Of a stretch of 59,077 nt of DNA, positions 25,407-34,800 are shown piece after piece. The DNA is from Bryobacterales bacterium. GTDB lineage: Bacteria > Acidobacteriota > Terriglobia > Bryobacterales > UBA6623. The stretch is taken from NCBI GenBank assembly GCA_026713545.1, contig JAPOOG010000009.1, positions 1 through 59,077 on the forward strand, written 5' to 3'. Position numbers and translations under genes: made by a program. The stretch's first letter is position 1. Each line of letters opens with the position of its first letter. The notes beneath the pieces are model-generated. The model made no database searches. It had not been told where the DNA came from and saw nothing but the letters and a program-made list of their open reading frames with translations.

Positions 25407-26672
25407 ATGGCTTCCCCTCGGTACACCGCAAGATGTTTTCCGGGCCGCGCTATCCGTCTGATCGCGGCGGCGTTGCTGCTCAGCACCGTCTCCTGGAGTC
25501 AAAACATGCTGCGGCCCTCCCTGCAGGACGGCTCGATTCGTATCATCAACTCCGATCGGGCCGTTCTTTCGTCGCCGGAAAGACGAAAAGATGTTCCTTG
25601 CTCGGTATTCCCGTCCAAGCCGAAGTTGGGATTTGATCTGCAGTTCACCGCGGGATACATGGCGACCGTTCCGCTGCGTGCGCTCGCCGGCTCGGGAAAC
25701 AGCCTGCGTATCTTGTTCCGCGTCGAGCCGCTCGACGGCAAGGGCAAGCGGCATTACTTCTGGGACCGCTATTCCGTGCCGGCGCTCACACCCGATGCCG
25801 TGGGTGAAGCCGCCATTCCCGGGCGCTTCAAGTTGGGGGCCGGCCGCTACCGTGTGGCCTGGCTCTTGCGCGACCAGTCCGAGAGAGTCTGTTCCGAGCA
25901 ATGGGAAATCGAGTGCTCGGTGCCCGGACTCATAGAGGACCGTGGCGGAACGCGTCAGCCCTTTACGGTCGGTCCGAACGAGGTCGAGTTGTTCCTGGAA
26001 GAGCCGCCTGTCCAGCGCGTGAAGGCCGACAGGCTGTTGCATGTCAAACTGCTTGTCAACTTCACTCCCACCGACGCAAGCAAGGTCAAACTGCATCCTT
26101 ACGACCTGCAGAACATTGTGTCGATCGTCCGCGCCATCTCGCGGGAACCCCGCATCGGTTCATTCAGCTTTGTCGGCTTCAACATGCAGGAAGAGCGCGT
26201 GATCCTGGAGCAGCAGGACGTGCGCCGCATCGACTTCCCGGCCCTCGGTGAAGCGGTGGCCTCGATTGAAGGCGGCATCATCGATTTCGCTCAGCTTCAG
26301 GATGAGGAAAGCGACTATCGTTTTCTCACCGAGCTGTTCACCAGGCATCTCGGCCCGCAAGAGCCCGATCCTGACGCGGTGGTGATCATCGGCCCGAAGC
26401 TGATGCTCGAAAAGAAAGTGTCGCACAAGGTCCTGGCCGAGAATCCCCAGGTGCGCGCGCCTGTCTTCTATCTGATCTACAACACCGACCCCTACGTTTA
26501 CCCCTGGCGGGATGCGATCAGCAGCGCGCTGAAGTTCTACCGCGGGTTGGAGTACACCATCTCGCTGCCGAAGGACTTCGGCAGAGCGATGAAAGACATG
26601 ATGGCCCGCATCGTCGGCAAGACCGAGCCCTCGGTGAACACGTTCCTCGAAACGGGAGTCTCCACCCAATAG
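25407..26672 (+). CDS. Exported protein of unknown function
   Basis: 421 residues, signal peptide in the first 32 (RLIAAALLLSTVSWSQ). The mature protein has a beta-rich first half and a helical second half with VVIIGPKLMLEKKVSHK and PVFYLIYNTDP. Proteins with this arrangement occur in acidobacterial genomes as hypothetical exported proteins; I recognise no domain. Preceded by a 215-base gap without obvious features, followed closely by the NucS-like gene. Confidence 0.7.
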   Translation: MASPRYTARCFPGRAIRLIAAALLLSTVSWSQNMLRPSLQDGSIRIINSDRAVLSSPERRKDVPCSVFPSKPKLGFDLQFTAGYMATVPLRALAGSGNSLRILFRVEPLDGKGKRHYFWDRYSVPALTPDAVGEAAIPGRFKLGAGRYRVAWLLRDQSERVCSEQWEIECSVPGLIEDRGGTRQPFTVGPNEVELFLEEPPVQRVKADRLLHVKLLVNFTPTDASKVKLHPYDLQNIVSIVRAISREPRIGSFSFVGFNMQEERVILEQQDVRRIDFPALGEAVASIEGGIIDFAQLQDEESDYRFLTELFTRHLGPQEPDPDAVVIIGPKLMLEKKVSHKVLAENPQVRAPVFYLIYNTDPYVYPWRDAISSALKFYRGLEYTISLPKDFGRAMKDMMARIVGKTEPSVNTFLETGVSTQ

Positions 26673-26718
26673 ACACTTCCGTTCTCGAAGACCCGATGAG
26701 ACCCTGAAGGAGGAGCCG

Positions 26719-27775
26719 GTGCTGTTTCGACTCATTCGCGAGGCTGAAAAGACCGACTTTCAGCAATTCATGAAACGACCGGCTTCAGAGTTGTGCCTCC
26801 TAGAGAAGGATGTGGAGAACCGGATTGCCAGGCACCCGGAACTGCTGTTTGGAAGCGGCGAGAAGGTATTGGTGGTCGCTCAATCCGTCAGCGGTCACAG
26901 CATGGCCGACGCATTGGCTCTGGACGCCGAAGGAAAGCTGGTCATTGTCGAGATAAAACGGGACTGGTCCGATAGAGCGACAGTTGGCCAACTGCTCGAA
27001 TATGCAGCTGCAATGACTGGGAAGAATTATGAAGATCTGGAAGAACTGTACCGGAACTACTGGACTCGACTCAATGGCGAAAGTCCGTGTGTTTCCTTGC
27101 TCGAAGAGTTTCAAAAGCTAACCGAAGACCCTACGATTGAAGAAAAGGACATTCCGAAACGTCCGCGAGGTCATCGGATTTGTATCGTGGCTCCGGACTC
27201 CGACCAAGGTCTGCGGCGGATCATAAAATGGTTGCAGGAGTATGATGTGCCGATTAGCTTCGTGCCCTTCGCTCTCTATGCTGATAACGATACTTCGAAC
27301 ATTCTGCTAGAGATAGAGCCTCTGCCGAAGGTTCAAGCGGCAGGCGAAAGTGTCGGTGGCAAGTGGGACGGAGATTGGTTTTTCAATACGAACGAAACCT
27401 ACAAGCCGGACGCATATTTGAATATGTTTGAACAGGATGTAATCGCTATTTTCGGCTACGATGACGGTCCGGCGCGCCTGGAGGGAAGCTCCGCAGGAGA
27501 GAGTCTTCGCCTACGTCAACGGAAAAGGAGTTCTGGCAGTTGTGCATATCGTTAACGGCCAAGTCGTCCCTGGAGACAAAGTTTTCAATGAGGTTCGCGA
27601 GTTCCATGTGAAAGTCAAATGGGAAACAGTTGTGGACGATGACAAGGGTGTAAAGAATTGGGAGGTCCGACAGAAATATGACTACGGTCTCCCTGTTCGC
27701 AATGTCTTTTGTGGCATGTATCGTCATGACATCGCGAACTGGATTGCTGATGAGCTTCAACGCAGGAAGCAGTGA
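26719..27775 (+). pseudogene. NucS-like endonuclease-fold gene with a frameshift
   Basis: GTG start after an excellent AAGGAGGAG. Frame 1 runs to 27555 and holds a PD-(D/E)XK-type core (ALALDAEGKLVIVEIKRD) in the N-terminal half. The 3' part reads properly only in another frame (from about 27461 to 27775): RVFAYVNGKGVLAVVHIV and DYGLPVRNVFCGMYRHDIANW. A single base gain or loss at about 27465-27500 would join the frames. The region is lower in GC than its neighbours, so it was probably acquired. It may be inactive or a sequencing error; neither can be ruled out here. Confidence 0.65.
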
Positions 27776-27789
27776 ACTCCACTACCTCA

Positions 27790-28132
27790 AGGAACCGCGC
27801 GATATGGTTCCTGCGGTCACCCCGTGTAGAGTGAGGAAGACGGCGACCCGGGGCAATCTCCTCCGACGAATGACAAACCCGACGTCTTGGGCGGTCGCCT
27901 CTTCGGTCACAGTGAGCAGCGAGATCAGCACCCTGGGAGCGCGGGCATCCTGCCCGCATCATCGCCGCCGGAGAGAATCGGAATAAAAAAAGTCCGTCTC
28001 CCAAAGGATTACCCGCCGATTCCGGCTGACGGCGCGGAATGCGTGGCGCCTGAGTTTCTCAAGCGACCAAGCGTTTACTCAATCGGCCCCATGACGCGTA
28101 ACGCCGCCTGCGTGACTTTCATCACGGGCTGC
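27790..28132. mobile_element. Intergenic element, family 2, copy 1
   Basis: About 340 bp, sharing blocks with the element at 43601: TCCTGCGGTC, GAGTGAGGAAGACGGCGACCCGGG, ATCTCCTCCGACGAATGAC, and a 3' end GACGCGTAACGCCGCCTGCG, TGACTTTCATCACGGGCTGCC. It also carries a stem (GCGGGCATCCTGCCCGC) typical of REP-like repeats. No ORF of interest inside. Confidence 0.6.
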
Positions 28133-28150
28133 CAACACCGGATGACCGTT

Positions 28151-28453
28151 CTACGACCCGGCTCGCGTGCTCGCCCGTTGTAGATCCCAGTCTGCCTGGA
28201 GCCTCATCCAGAACTGAGGCGAGGTCTTCAACAATCGTGACAATCGCAGGGCGGTATCCGTCGTGATGCGGCGCTTGCCGAGTACGGCTTTATTGAGACG
28301 ATTCGCTGAAATCCCCAGTTGTTTCGCGACTTGCGTTTGCCGGAGTCCCAAAGGTTTGAGGAACTCTTGGAGCAATATCTCCCCGGGCGGGATGGCTGGT
28401 CCCGGCCAACTCGGGTTCCTGATGATCGTCTTCGATTCCAACTTCGCGGGCAT
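28151..28453 (-). CDS. higA: HigA-type antitoxin, no partner toxin visible
   Basis: 100 residues with GGGAG 7 nt before the ATG. Opens with NPSWPGPAIPPGEILLQEFLKPLGL (HigA addiction-module antidote signature) and a helix-turn-helix around QTQVAKQLGISANRLNKAVLGKRRI. It lies 21 nt after the Xaa-Pro aminopeptidase stop, so may share its transcript. HigB is normally just upstream; here that place is the peptidase, and no RelE-like ORF lies downstream either. Confidence 0.85.
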   Translation of the reverse strand: MPAKLESKTIIRNPSWPGPAIPPGEILLQEFLKPLGLRQTQVAKQLGISANRLNKAVLGKRRITTDTALRLSRLLKTSPQFWMRLQADWDLQRASTRAGS

Positions 28454-28474
28454 GGCCGTTCTCCCAGTGGGCCG

Positions 28475-29773
28475 TCAATGCCCTCGCATCAGCTTTTCGA
28501 TCTCGTCCGCCTCTTTCGGCAGCGCCTTGCTGAGCAACAGCGCCCCATTCTCGGTGACGAGGACCATGTCTTCGATGCGCACGCCGAGCTCTGCCTCCGG
28601 CAGGTAGAGGCCGGGTTCGATGGTGATGACCATGCCGGCCTTCAGAGGCTGGGAAGGGTCGATCGGGTCGTGCACGCCGAGCCCCACGCTGTGACCGACA
28701 CCGTGGAGAAAGCGGGCTCCCATAGCTTCGCCGACCGCCTCCCGCCCCGCTTCATCGAAATACCGCTTCGCTTTGTGCGTGAGGCCGCGGAGCGTCTCGC
28801 CGGTCTTGACGGCGGCGATGACCTTCCGCTGAACGTGGAGCACCAAGTCGTAGATCTCGCGTTGCCGCTCGTTGAACACGCCGTCGACGGGAACCGTTCG
28901 CGTCAGGTCGGCAGCGTAGTGGGCGTATTCACCCCCTACGTCCATCACGACGACCTCGCCCGGTTCCAGCCGCCGCCTGCCGGCAGTGTAGTGCAGTGCG
29001 GTCGAGTTCGGTCCGCTGCCGATGATCGGGGCATACGCGGGCCGCAGGCAGCCGCGATCGATCATCGCGGCCAGCATCGGGCCCAGGATCTGGTATTCGT
29101 ACAGGCCGGCTTCAATTTTTCGCCACGCTTCTATATGAGCCGCAATGGAGGCGTCAACCGCCTTCCGGATCAAGCGGATTTCGCCCTCGGATTTGACCGC
29201 CCGCATCGCCTCCAACTGGGCGCGAATATCGGCGATCGGCAACTCGCCGGCATAGGTTTGCAGCTTTTCCCGTCGGTCCGGTTCGGGTTGCTGTCCCTCG
29301 CCGGCTCGATGAGGGAATAGCGTGTAGACGTGCGAACGTTTCTTCGCGGCTCGGCTCAGCCGGGTTGCCAGCTTCGAAATGGGAAGGACCCTTTCAAACC
29401 CGGTCTGCGAGCGGATATCCGCGTCATCCGGCGCTGCTCGTGGCCCGTGCCACTTTTCGTGCGAAGGGTCATCAGGCGGCAGGAAGAGCAACTCTCGGTA
29501 CACGCTTCCGTCGCCTTGGGCCGGGATCAGCAGCAGCGCCGCGCCGGGCTCGTTCCAGCCGGTCAGGTAATAGAAGTTGTTTTCCTGGCGGAACGGCGAT
29601 CGGACCGCCTGCGCCTCCTGCCGCTCGTAGCCGAGGAGCAGGATGAGGCCGTCGGGATGAACCTCCGACACGGCCCGCCGGCGCTGATGGTAGACCTCGA
29701 AGGCCTCTCGCTCCAGGCCCCGCGATGCGCCGTGCGGAAGGACGAGGAGTAGCAGAACAGCGAGGCGGCGCAT
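28475..29773 (-). CDS. pepP: Exported Xaa-Pro aminopeptidase, M24B family
   Basis: 432 residues from MRRLAVLLLLVLPHGASRG, with a signal peptide and GAGG close upstream. The N-terminal creatinase-like domain (RQENNFYYLTGWNEPGA) is followed by the metal-binding pita-bread domain: MDVGGEYAHYAADLTRT (Asp ligands), HGVGHSVGLGVHD (His ligand), ITIEPGLYLPEAELGVRIEDM (Glu ligands). It removes an N-terminal residue before proline; export would place it in the periplasm. HigA follows on the same strand. Confidence 0.9.
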   Translation of the reverse strand: MRRLAVLLLLVLPHGASRGLEREAFEVYHQRRRAVSEVHPDGLILLLGYERQEAQAVRSPFRQENNFYYLTGWNEPGAALLLIPAQGDGSVYRELLFLPPDDPSHEKWHGPRAAPDDADIRSQTGFERVLPISKLATRLSRAAKKRSHVYTLFPHRAGEGQQPEPDRREKLQTYAGELPIADIRAQLEAMRAVKSEGEIRLIRKAVDASIAAHIEAWRKIEAGLYEYQILGPMLAAMIDRGCLRPAYAPIIGSGPNSTALHYTAGRRRLEPGEVVVMDVGGEYAHYAADLTRTVPVDGVFNERQREIYDLVLHVQRKVIAAVKTGETLRGLTHKAKRYFDEAGREAVGEAMGARFLHGVGHSVGLGVHDPIDPSQPLKAGMVITIEPGLYLPEAELGVRIEDMVLVTENGALLLSKALPKEADEIEKLMRGH

Positions 29774-29892
29774 CCGCCTCAGTATAGGTAGGACTTTTTC
29801 GATGCATGACGAGCAAGCCATTCCGGCCCCGCGCTGCAGAATGTGTTTCGGTTACAATTCAGACTCCTCGGCTTGATTGCCCCTGTCGTCCT

Positions 29893-30324
29893 ATGTATCT
29901 TGTTCGTGGCTTCTTTCGTCTGCTGGCCGTGGCGTTCACGCTCGTTGTGTCTCTGTTCCTGTTGGGAGTAGGCCTGCTCGCCATGGGGAACGCTGACACC
30001 CTTCGCTTCGACGTCGTGCCGCTGCTGACCGGGGAAGCATTGGCTCGCTTTCTGACGGGCATGGGCATTCTGGGGCTTGGCGCGCTCATCTTGCTGTTTC
30101 GCCTCAAATCGCTTGCGTCCTGGCTGTTGCTTCTCTGGAACCTGGTGGTCGTCAGCATCCTGCTGTGCGCCGTCACACGACCTTCCTATCAGTTCGATGG
30201 CATGGACCATTTCGAGAACGGGGTGTATTTGTTTCTGCTCGCTCTCGCGGCGCTTTGGGGAAGCTGGTTCCAGCTACGAGCGGCGCGAAGTCGAAGTCAC
30301 CGTTATAGAACACGTACAGGATGA
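29893..30324 (+). CDS. Small four-helix membrane protein
   Basis: 143 residues from ATG at MYLVRGFFRLL. Four hydrophobic segments (about 8-28, 51-72, 75-96, 110-130), an arginine-rich C-terminus. TTACAATTC at 29853 upstream may be part of a -10. Family not identified; membrane location is clear. Confidence 0.55.
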   Translation: MYLVRGFFRLLAVAFTLVVSLFLLGVGLLAMGNADTLRFDVVPLLTGEALARFLTGMGILGLGALILLFRLKSLASWLLLLWNLVVVSILLCAVTRPSYQFDGMDHFENGVYLFLLALAALWGSWFQLRAARSRSHRYRTRTG

Positions 30325-30351
30325 TTCTCGAGCCGGCTCGCCGGCCGCATC

Positions 30352-30759
30352 ATGGAAGACCTGATCCTCCACCTCGTAGGCCCCCTTGCTGCACTGCTCT
30401 TCCTGCTATTGGGGCTCGCTTTCACCGTCTTTTCGATCATGGGGATATGGAAGATGTTCGAAAAGGCGGATCAGCCGGGTTGGGGCATCCTGGTCCCGAT
30501 TTATAACCTGATCCTCATTGTTCGGGTGGCGGGTCTGCCGGGATGGATGTTCCTGCTGCTTCTGATTCCCGTCCTCAACTTCGTGGCGAATATCATCGTG
30601 TCTCTGGAACTCCGCAAAAGGTTTTCAAAAGGGGTTGGATTCACGATCGGCCTCATTTTCCTGCCGGCGCTGTTCTACTCCTTGCTCGGATTCGGCTCCG
30701 ATGTGTACATGCCGCGGCCTGCAGCTACGGAACATGCCCCGCCGCGCCCTGAACAATAG
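30352..30759 (+). CDS. DUF5684 membrane protein
   Basis: 135 residues, three to four membrane segments. The signature WKMFEKADQPGWGILVPIYN, then GLPGWMFLLLLIPVLN and ELRKRFSKGVGFTIGLIFLPALFYSLLGFG, matches DUF5684. No function is known. It lies 27 nt after the preceding membrane gene. Confidence 0.8.
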   Translation: MEDLILHLVGPLAALLFLLLGLAFTVFSIMGIWKMFEKADQPGWGILVPIYNLILIVRVAGLPGWMFLLLLIPVLNFVANIIVSLELRKRFSKGVGFTIGLIFLPALFYSLLGFGSDVYMPRPAATEHAPPRPEQ

Positions 30760-30765
30760 CCTGCA

Positions 30766-31059
30766 ATGCGACTGCGCGCCACGCGTGACCGGCTGAAAGT
30801 CGAGCACTCGATCATCGAAGGCTTGCGTCGTGTGCTGGAAGACCTCCTCGAACAGAACCCGGAGATACGATCGATCATCCCCGGCGCGATCAAACCGGTT
30901 CGCAAGGCGCGCGGCAAGATCAGGATCCGAGTCACAATCCCGACGCTGACGGGGTGGAAGGGCATTGCTCTTGCCGCGGGCGCTCGGCAAGAACTGTTCA
31001 TTACGACGACGCTCTCGCAAGAAGAACTCGCATCGCGAATTGCGGCCGTCCTGGAGTAA
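30766..31059 (+). CDS. DUF2103-like small protein
   Basis: 97 residues, only 6 nt after the preceding gene. SIIPGAIKPVRKARGKIRIRVTIP and a C-terminal QELFITTTLSQEELASRIA recall the DUF2103 family (predicted metal-binding). The assignment is from general pattern resemblance. Confidence 0.5.
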   Translation: MRLRATRDRLKVEHSIIEGLRRVLEDLLEQNPEIRSIIPGAIKPVRKARGKIRIRVTIPTLTGWKGIALAAGARQELFITTTLSQEELASRIAAVLE

Positions 31060-31062
31060 CTC

Positions 31063-31890
31063 CTATAGCCCGTATGCTTCAACGGCCGTCCCGTCCCAGA
31101 AACGCTCCTGTTCGGTATCGCTGAGGCGGGCAACGTATTTCTCGACGAGCCGGAACCAGCGTCCATATGGAGTCGCCAGCAGGCACATGGGCCAGTCTGA
31201 GCCGAACATCAGGCGTTTCGGACCGAACGCTGAAAATATGATGTCGAAGTATGGCATGAGCTGCTCTTCGCTCCACGTACCCCAGTCCGCCTCGTTCACC
31301 ATGCCTGAGACTTTGCAGTAGACGTTGGGCCGTTGCGCGAGTTGTGTAAGGTTCGACTGCCACGGCGCAAGCAAACCCTCCTTGATGCGCGGTTTGGCGG
31401 CGTGATCAAGAACAAAAACCTGATCCGGGTGCCGGTCGACGAACTGCAGGGTCTGCGGCAGATGCCGCTCGAAGATCAGGATGTCATAGACCAGACCGAA
31501 GTCCTTGAGCAGCGCAACGCCCCGATTGAAGTCGTCGCGCAGCATGTAGTGGTTGTCCGGTTCGCTTTGCAGGACATGTCGCACCCCCTTCAACTCGTCT
31601 CGATCGGCGAACCTTTCGATCTCTTCTCGTACGGAACCGCTCACGAGCGGGACCCAGCCCACCACTCCGCGGATGAAGTCGTGCTCCTGCGCCCAGGCAA
31701 GCAGGTCTTCGGTCTCCGACAGGGTCTGCCTTGCCTGTACCGATACGACGCCGTCAATGCCGACTTCGGCGATCTCCCGCTCGAGATCGAGCGGGAGGAA
31801 ACTGCGGCGGATCGTCCGCATGCCGTCGTGGATCCAACCGTATTCCGATTGGGAATAGCGCCAAAAGTGGTGATGAGAGTCGCTCTTCAT
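31063..31890 (-). CDS. Amidohydrolase-fold lactonase (L-fuconolactonase-like)
   Basis: 275 residues. Opens with SDSHHHFWRY (metal-binding His), then VLDHAAKP, NVYCKVSGM and the C-terminal RLMFGSDWPMCL, which are the L-fucono-1,5-lactonase and 2-pyrone-4,6-dicarboxylate-lactonase signatures. It opens the lactone to the sugar acid. It follows the aldo-keto reductase gene by 58 nt on the same strand, consistent with a two-step oxidation of a deoxy-sugar. Confidence 0.82.
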   Translation of the reverse strand: MKSDSHHHFWRYSQSEYGWIHDGMRTIRRSFLPLDLEREIAEVGIDGVVSVQARQTLSETEDLLAWAQEHDFIRGVVGWVPLVSGSVREEIERFADRDELKGVRHVLQSEPDNHYMLRDDFNRGVALLKDFGLVYDILIFERHLPQTLQFVDRHPDQVFVLDHAAKPRIKEGLLAPWQSNLTQLAQRPNVYCKVSGMVNEADWGTWSEEQLMPYFDIIFSAFGPKRLMFGSDWPMCLLATPYGRWFRLVEKYVARLSDTEQERFWDGTAVEAYGL

Positions 31891-31948
31891 GGTTCCGGAA
31901 CCATACCGCTATGGTGTCCTGCTCCCGTCGCTTGTCACCCGCCGGGAC

Positions 31949-32914
31949 CTACTCTTTCCGCTTGCCCTCGATGTGGTCGAGGTAGTCCTGGTTCTCGGGA
32001 TGCCCGCTCGGCCAAATGTGATGCAAGACCGGTGCGGCAAAAGCTTCGATTTCCGCAAGCAGCTCGGGATCGTTGGTCTCGTCGAAAATCTCAAGGTTCT
32101 GCCGTACCTGCTCCACCGTTGCCAGACCGACGAGCGTCGTCGAGATGTACGGGTGGTCCAGACAGAAACGCAACGCTACCTTCGGGGCGGGCTTGCCCCG
32201 CGCATCGCACAGCTCCACGACTTTGCGTCCGATCTCCTTGACCTCCGGCGAGGCCGGATGCCACTCCGGCGCCCCCTGTGGCGTCAGGACACGCAAATGC
32301 AGCGGTGATGCGTTGATCAAGCCGATGCCCTGCTCCTTGGCGAACGGCGTCATCAGTTTGTCCAGGTCGCGAGCTATGAGATTGTGGCGGGCATAGGACA
32401 GGATCGTATCCACGGGCGCGGCCTCGGCCACGCGACGCAGCGCCTTGAGCTGGAGTCCCGTAATGCCGATGTAGCGGACTTTGCCGGCCTGTTGCACCTT
32501 GCGGGCGGCCGGAACCGCCTCTTCGATCACTTGCCGCAGGTCTCCGAATTCGATGTCGTGGATCTGATAGAGATCGACATGATCCGTCCGTAGCCGCCGT
32601 AGTGACCGATCGATGCTCTCCTCGACCCGCTTCGCGGAGAAATCGAAGTCATTCAGGCCGTATCGCGAACATTTGGTCGCGATCAAGACCTCCTGCCGCC
32701 GCCCTCCCAACGCCTTGCCGAGCCGCTCTTCCGACAGCGTCCGGCCATAGTAGGGCGCTGTGTCGAAGAAGTTGATGCCACGGTCGATGGCGAAGTGGAC
32801 GGCACGCTCAGCTTCAACCTCGTCGATGGCGCCGTATTCATCCCCGAGCGGCGCCGCTCCGAAACCGAGGACCGAGACTTCGAGATCGGTTTGACCTAGT
32901 CGTTTGCGTTGCAT
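31949..32914 (-). CDS. Aldo-keto reductase (L-fucose/L-galactose dehydrogenase-like)
   Basis: 321 residues. Catalytic tetrad positions: Asp in FFDTAPYYG, Tyr following it, Lys in IATKCSRYG, His in LYQIHDIEFG. Opening GQTDLEVSVLGFGAAPLG is typical of AKR sugar dehydrogenases oxidising L-fucose, D-arabinose or L-galactose. The lactonase downstream would hydrolyse the product. Confidence 0.85.
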   Translation of the reverse strand: MQRKRLGQTDLEVSVLGFGAAPLGDEYGAIDEVEAERAVHFAIDRGINFFDTAPYYGRTLSEERLGKALGGRRQEVLIATKCSRYGLNDFDFSAKRVEESIDRSLRRLRTDHVDLYQIHDIEFGDLRQVIEEAVPAARKVQQAGKVRYIGITGLQLKALRRVAEAAPVDTILSYARHNLIARDLDKLMTPFAKEQGIGLINASPLHLRVLTPQGAPEWHPASPEVKEIGRKVVELCDARGKPAPKVALRFCLDHPYISTTLVGLATVEQVRQNLEIFDETNDPELLAEIEAFAAPVLHHIWPSGHPENQDYLDHIEGKRKE

Positions 32915-33159
32915 GGGGCCACCTGGGGCCGCTGTTCTGCGATCCTCAGGCTAGCTAGTGTAGTACGTCAAACGGGTTGTAACTCTCGGCGGGTATCTCG
33001 GCCTCGGGAAGCTATCCGGAACAGAGCCGGGCGCGTCCAACAGACAGCGGACGCAACAGACGGATGCCGCTGGTATGAAACTGAACGAAATGGACCTGCG
33101 TCCCTATCCATAGAGGCAGTCATTTTCCCGGCAAATCTGAGATTGAGGAGGCTTGTGGT

Positions 33160-34647
33160 ATGTATTCACCCGCAATGAAGCATCGATTTCTCGCGCTCAG
33201 CGGAGCGTGCACGCTTATTCTGGTCCTGGCTGCCGTGCTCGCTACGGACCTGCTCCCCGGGTCGGCCTACGGCAAGACCGTTCCGACAATTCCGGCTCTG
33301 GCGGCGTCGGTCGGACCCGACTCTGATGCGAGCCGGATTCCCGAATCAGGCACGTTTGCTCCCACCATCAAAAAGGCTTCACCCGCCGTTGTGAGCATCA
33401 CGGTGTCGATGACGGAGCACAGCCCGGCGGTCCGAAGGCATTTTGATGCACCGTTTTTTGGCCCCGGCTTTGGGCCGTTCCCCAACGAGGACTCCCCGCG
33501 CCGACGTCACGGTTCCGGGTCGGGCGTCATCATTAGTGAGGAGGGTTATATCGTTACGAATCACCACGTCATAGAAGGTGCTGACGAAATCAAGGTTCAC
33601 CTCGCGGATAAACGGAGCTTCGACGCGGATTTGATCGGGGCGGATGCGAAGACGGACATCGCCGTCCTCAAGTTCACGGCAAGTGATCTCCCGGTGCTGC
33701 CTCTGGGCAACTCGGACGATGTAGAAATCGGCGATATCGTCCTGGCGATCGGCAATCCTTTCGGCATCGGACAGACAGTAACGATGGGCATTGTCGGCGC
33801 GACCGGACGCGGCGACCTCGGGATCAAACACTATGAGGACTTCATCCAAACGGACGCCGCCATCAACCCCGGAAACTCAGGCGGTGCCCTGATCAACGTG
33901 CGCGGGGAACTGGTAGGCATCAACACCGCCATTCTTTCTCGAGGCTCCGGCGGCAACCAAGGTGTGGGATTCGCCGTTCCGGTGAACCTTGCGCACCACG
34001 TGATGACGCAGCTTGTTGATCGTGGCCGCGTCGTCCGAGGTTACCTCGGTGTCGGTATCCAGGATCTGAACCCGAAGATGGCGCAGGCATTCGAACTTCC
34101 CGATGCACGAGGCGCCCTTGTGCGCTCCGTGCAGCCGCACAGTCCCGCCGCGGATGCCGGTCTCGAACAAGGCGACGTGATCATCGGTATCGACGGTGAG
34201 AAGTTCGATGACTCCCGCGAGCTGCGTTTCGGAATCGCTGCCGAGCAACCGGGCACAACGCTGCGGTTGGCGGTAATTCGCGATGGCGACGAACGCACGA
34301 TCCCGGTGCAACTCGGAGAATTCCCCGAGGAGAATCGCGGTCCCGAGCGCTCCTTCGATGGCAGGTCTTCCTCGTTGGGGCTCACTGTTGACGAGTTGAC
34401 GTCGGCGGTCGCGCGTCAATTGGACCTCCCCAAGCAGACCCAAGGAGTGGTCGTCGTCAATGTAAAACCCGGCAGCCCGGCGGCCGAAGCAGACTTGCGG
34501 CGGGGCGACGTGATCAGCGAAGTCGCTCGCCGGCCGGTACTCGGGGTGGCGGACTTTCATCGAGCAGTTCGGGAAAGCAACGACAGCGTGTTGCTTTTGA
34601 TCCAACGCGGAGATGATCCTTTCTTCACCCTGCTCGAAACGAAGTGA
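33160..34647 (+). CDS. degP: HtrA/DegP-type periplasmic serine protease
   Basis: 495 residues; the ATG at 33160 has GAGGAGG 8 nt upstream, which decides the start over MKHRFL. An N-terminal hydrophobic segment (signal or anchor) is followed by the trypsin-like domain with catalytic H136 (TNHHVIEG), D166 (KTDIAVL) and S240 (NPGNSGGAL). Two PDZ domains follow (about 275-365 and 400-485; GYLGVGIQDL and GVVVVNVKPGSPA). Degrades or refolds misfolded envelope proteins. The 245-base upstream gap might hold a stress promoter, but I see no clear one. Confidence 0.92.
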   Translation: MYSPAMKHRFLALSGACTLILVLAAVLATDLLPGSAYGKTVPTIPALAASVGPDSDASRIPESGTFAPTIKKASPAVVSITVSMTEHSPAVRRHFDAPFFGPGFGPFPNEDSPRRRHGSGSGVIISEEGYIVTNHHVIEGADEIKVHLADKRSFDADLIGADAKTDIAVLKFTASDLPVLPLGNSDDVEIGDIVLAIGNPFGIGQTVTMGIVGATGRGDLGIKHYEDFIQTDAAINPGNSGGALINVRGELVGINTAILSRGSGGNQGVGFAVPVNLAHHVMTQLVDRGRVVRGYLGVGIQDLNPKMAQAFELPDARGALVRSVQPHSPAADAGLEQGDVIIGIDGEKFDDSRELRFGIAAEQPGTTLRLAVIRDGDERTIPVQLGEFPEENRGPERSFDGRSSSLGLTVDELTSAVARQLDLPKQTQGVVVVNVKPGSPAAEADLRRGDVISEVARRPVLGVADFHRAVRESNDSVLLLIQRGDDPFFTLLETK

Positions 34648-34660
34648 GCAAAGATCCCAG

Positions 34661-34689
34661 GGGCGGGGCGTAAGACCCGCCCTTCTGTG
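34661..34689 (+). terminator. Terminator-like hairpin after degP
   Basis: GGGCGGG, loop GCGTAAGA, CCCGCCC then TTCTG, 13 nt after the degP stop codon. Strong stem but only a short T tract. Confidence 0.45.
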
Positions 34690-34800
34690 ACCGGAAGTCC
34701 GAGCGTTGGCTTCAGGGCCGGGTCAGAACAATTCGCCTCTTCTGTTGACGCCTGCTCCTGCCCCGACCCACAATACAAGAAAGGGGGAAAAGGAGACCGA

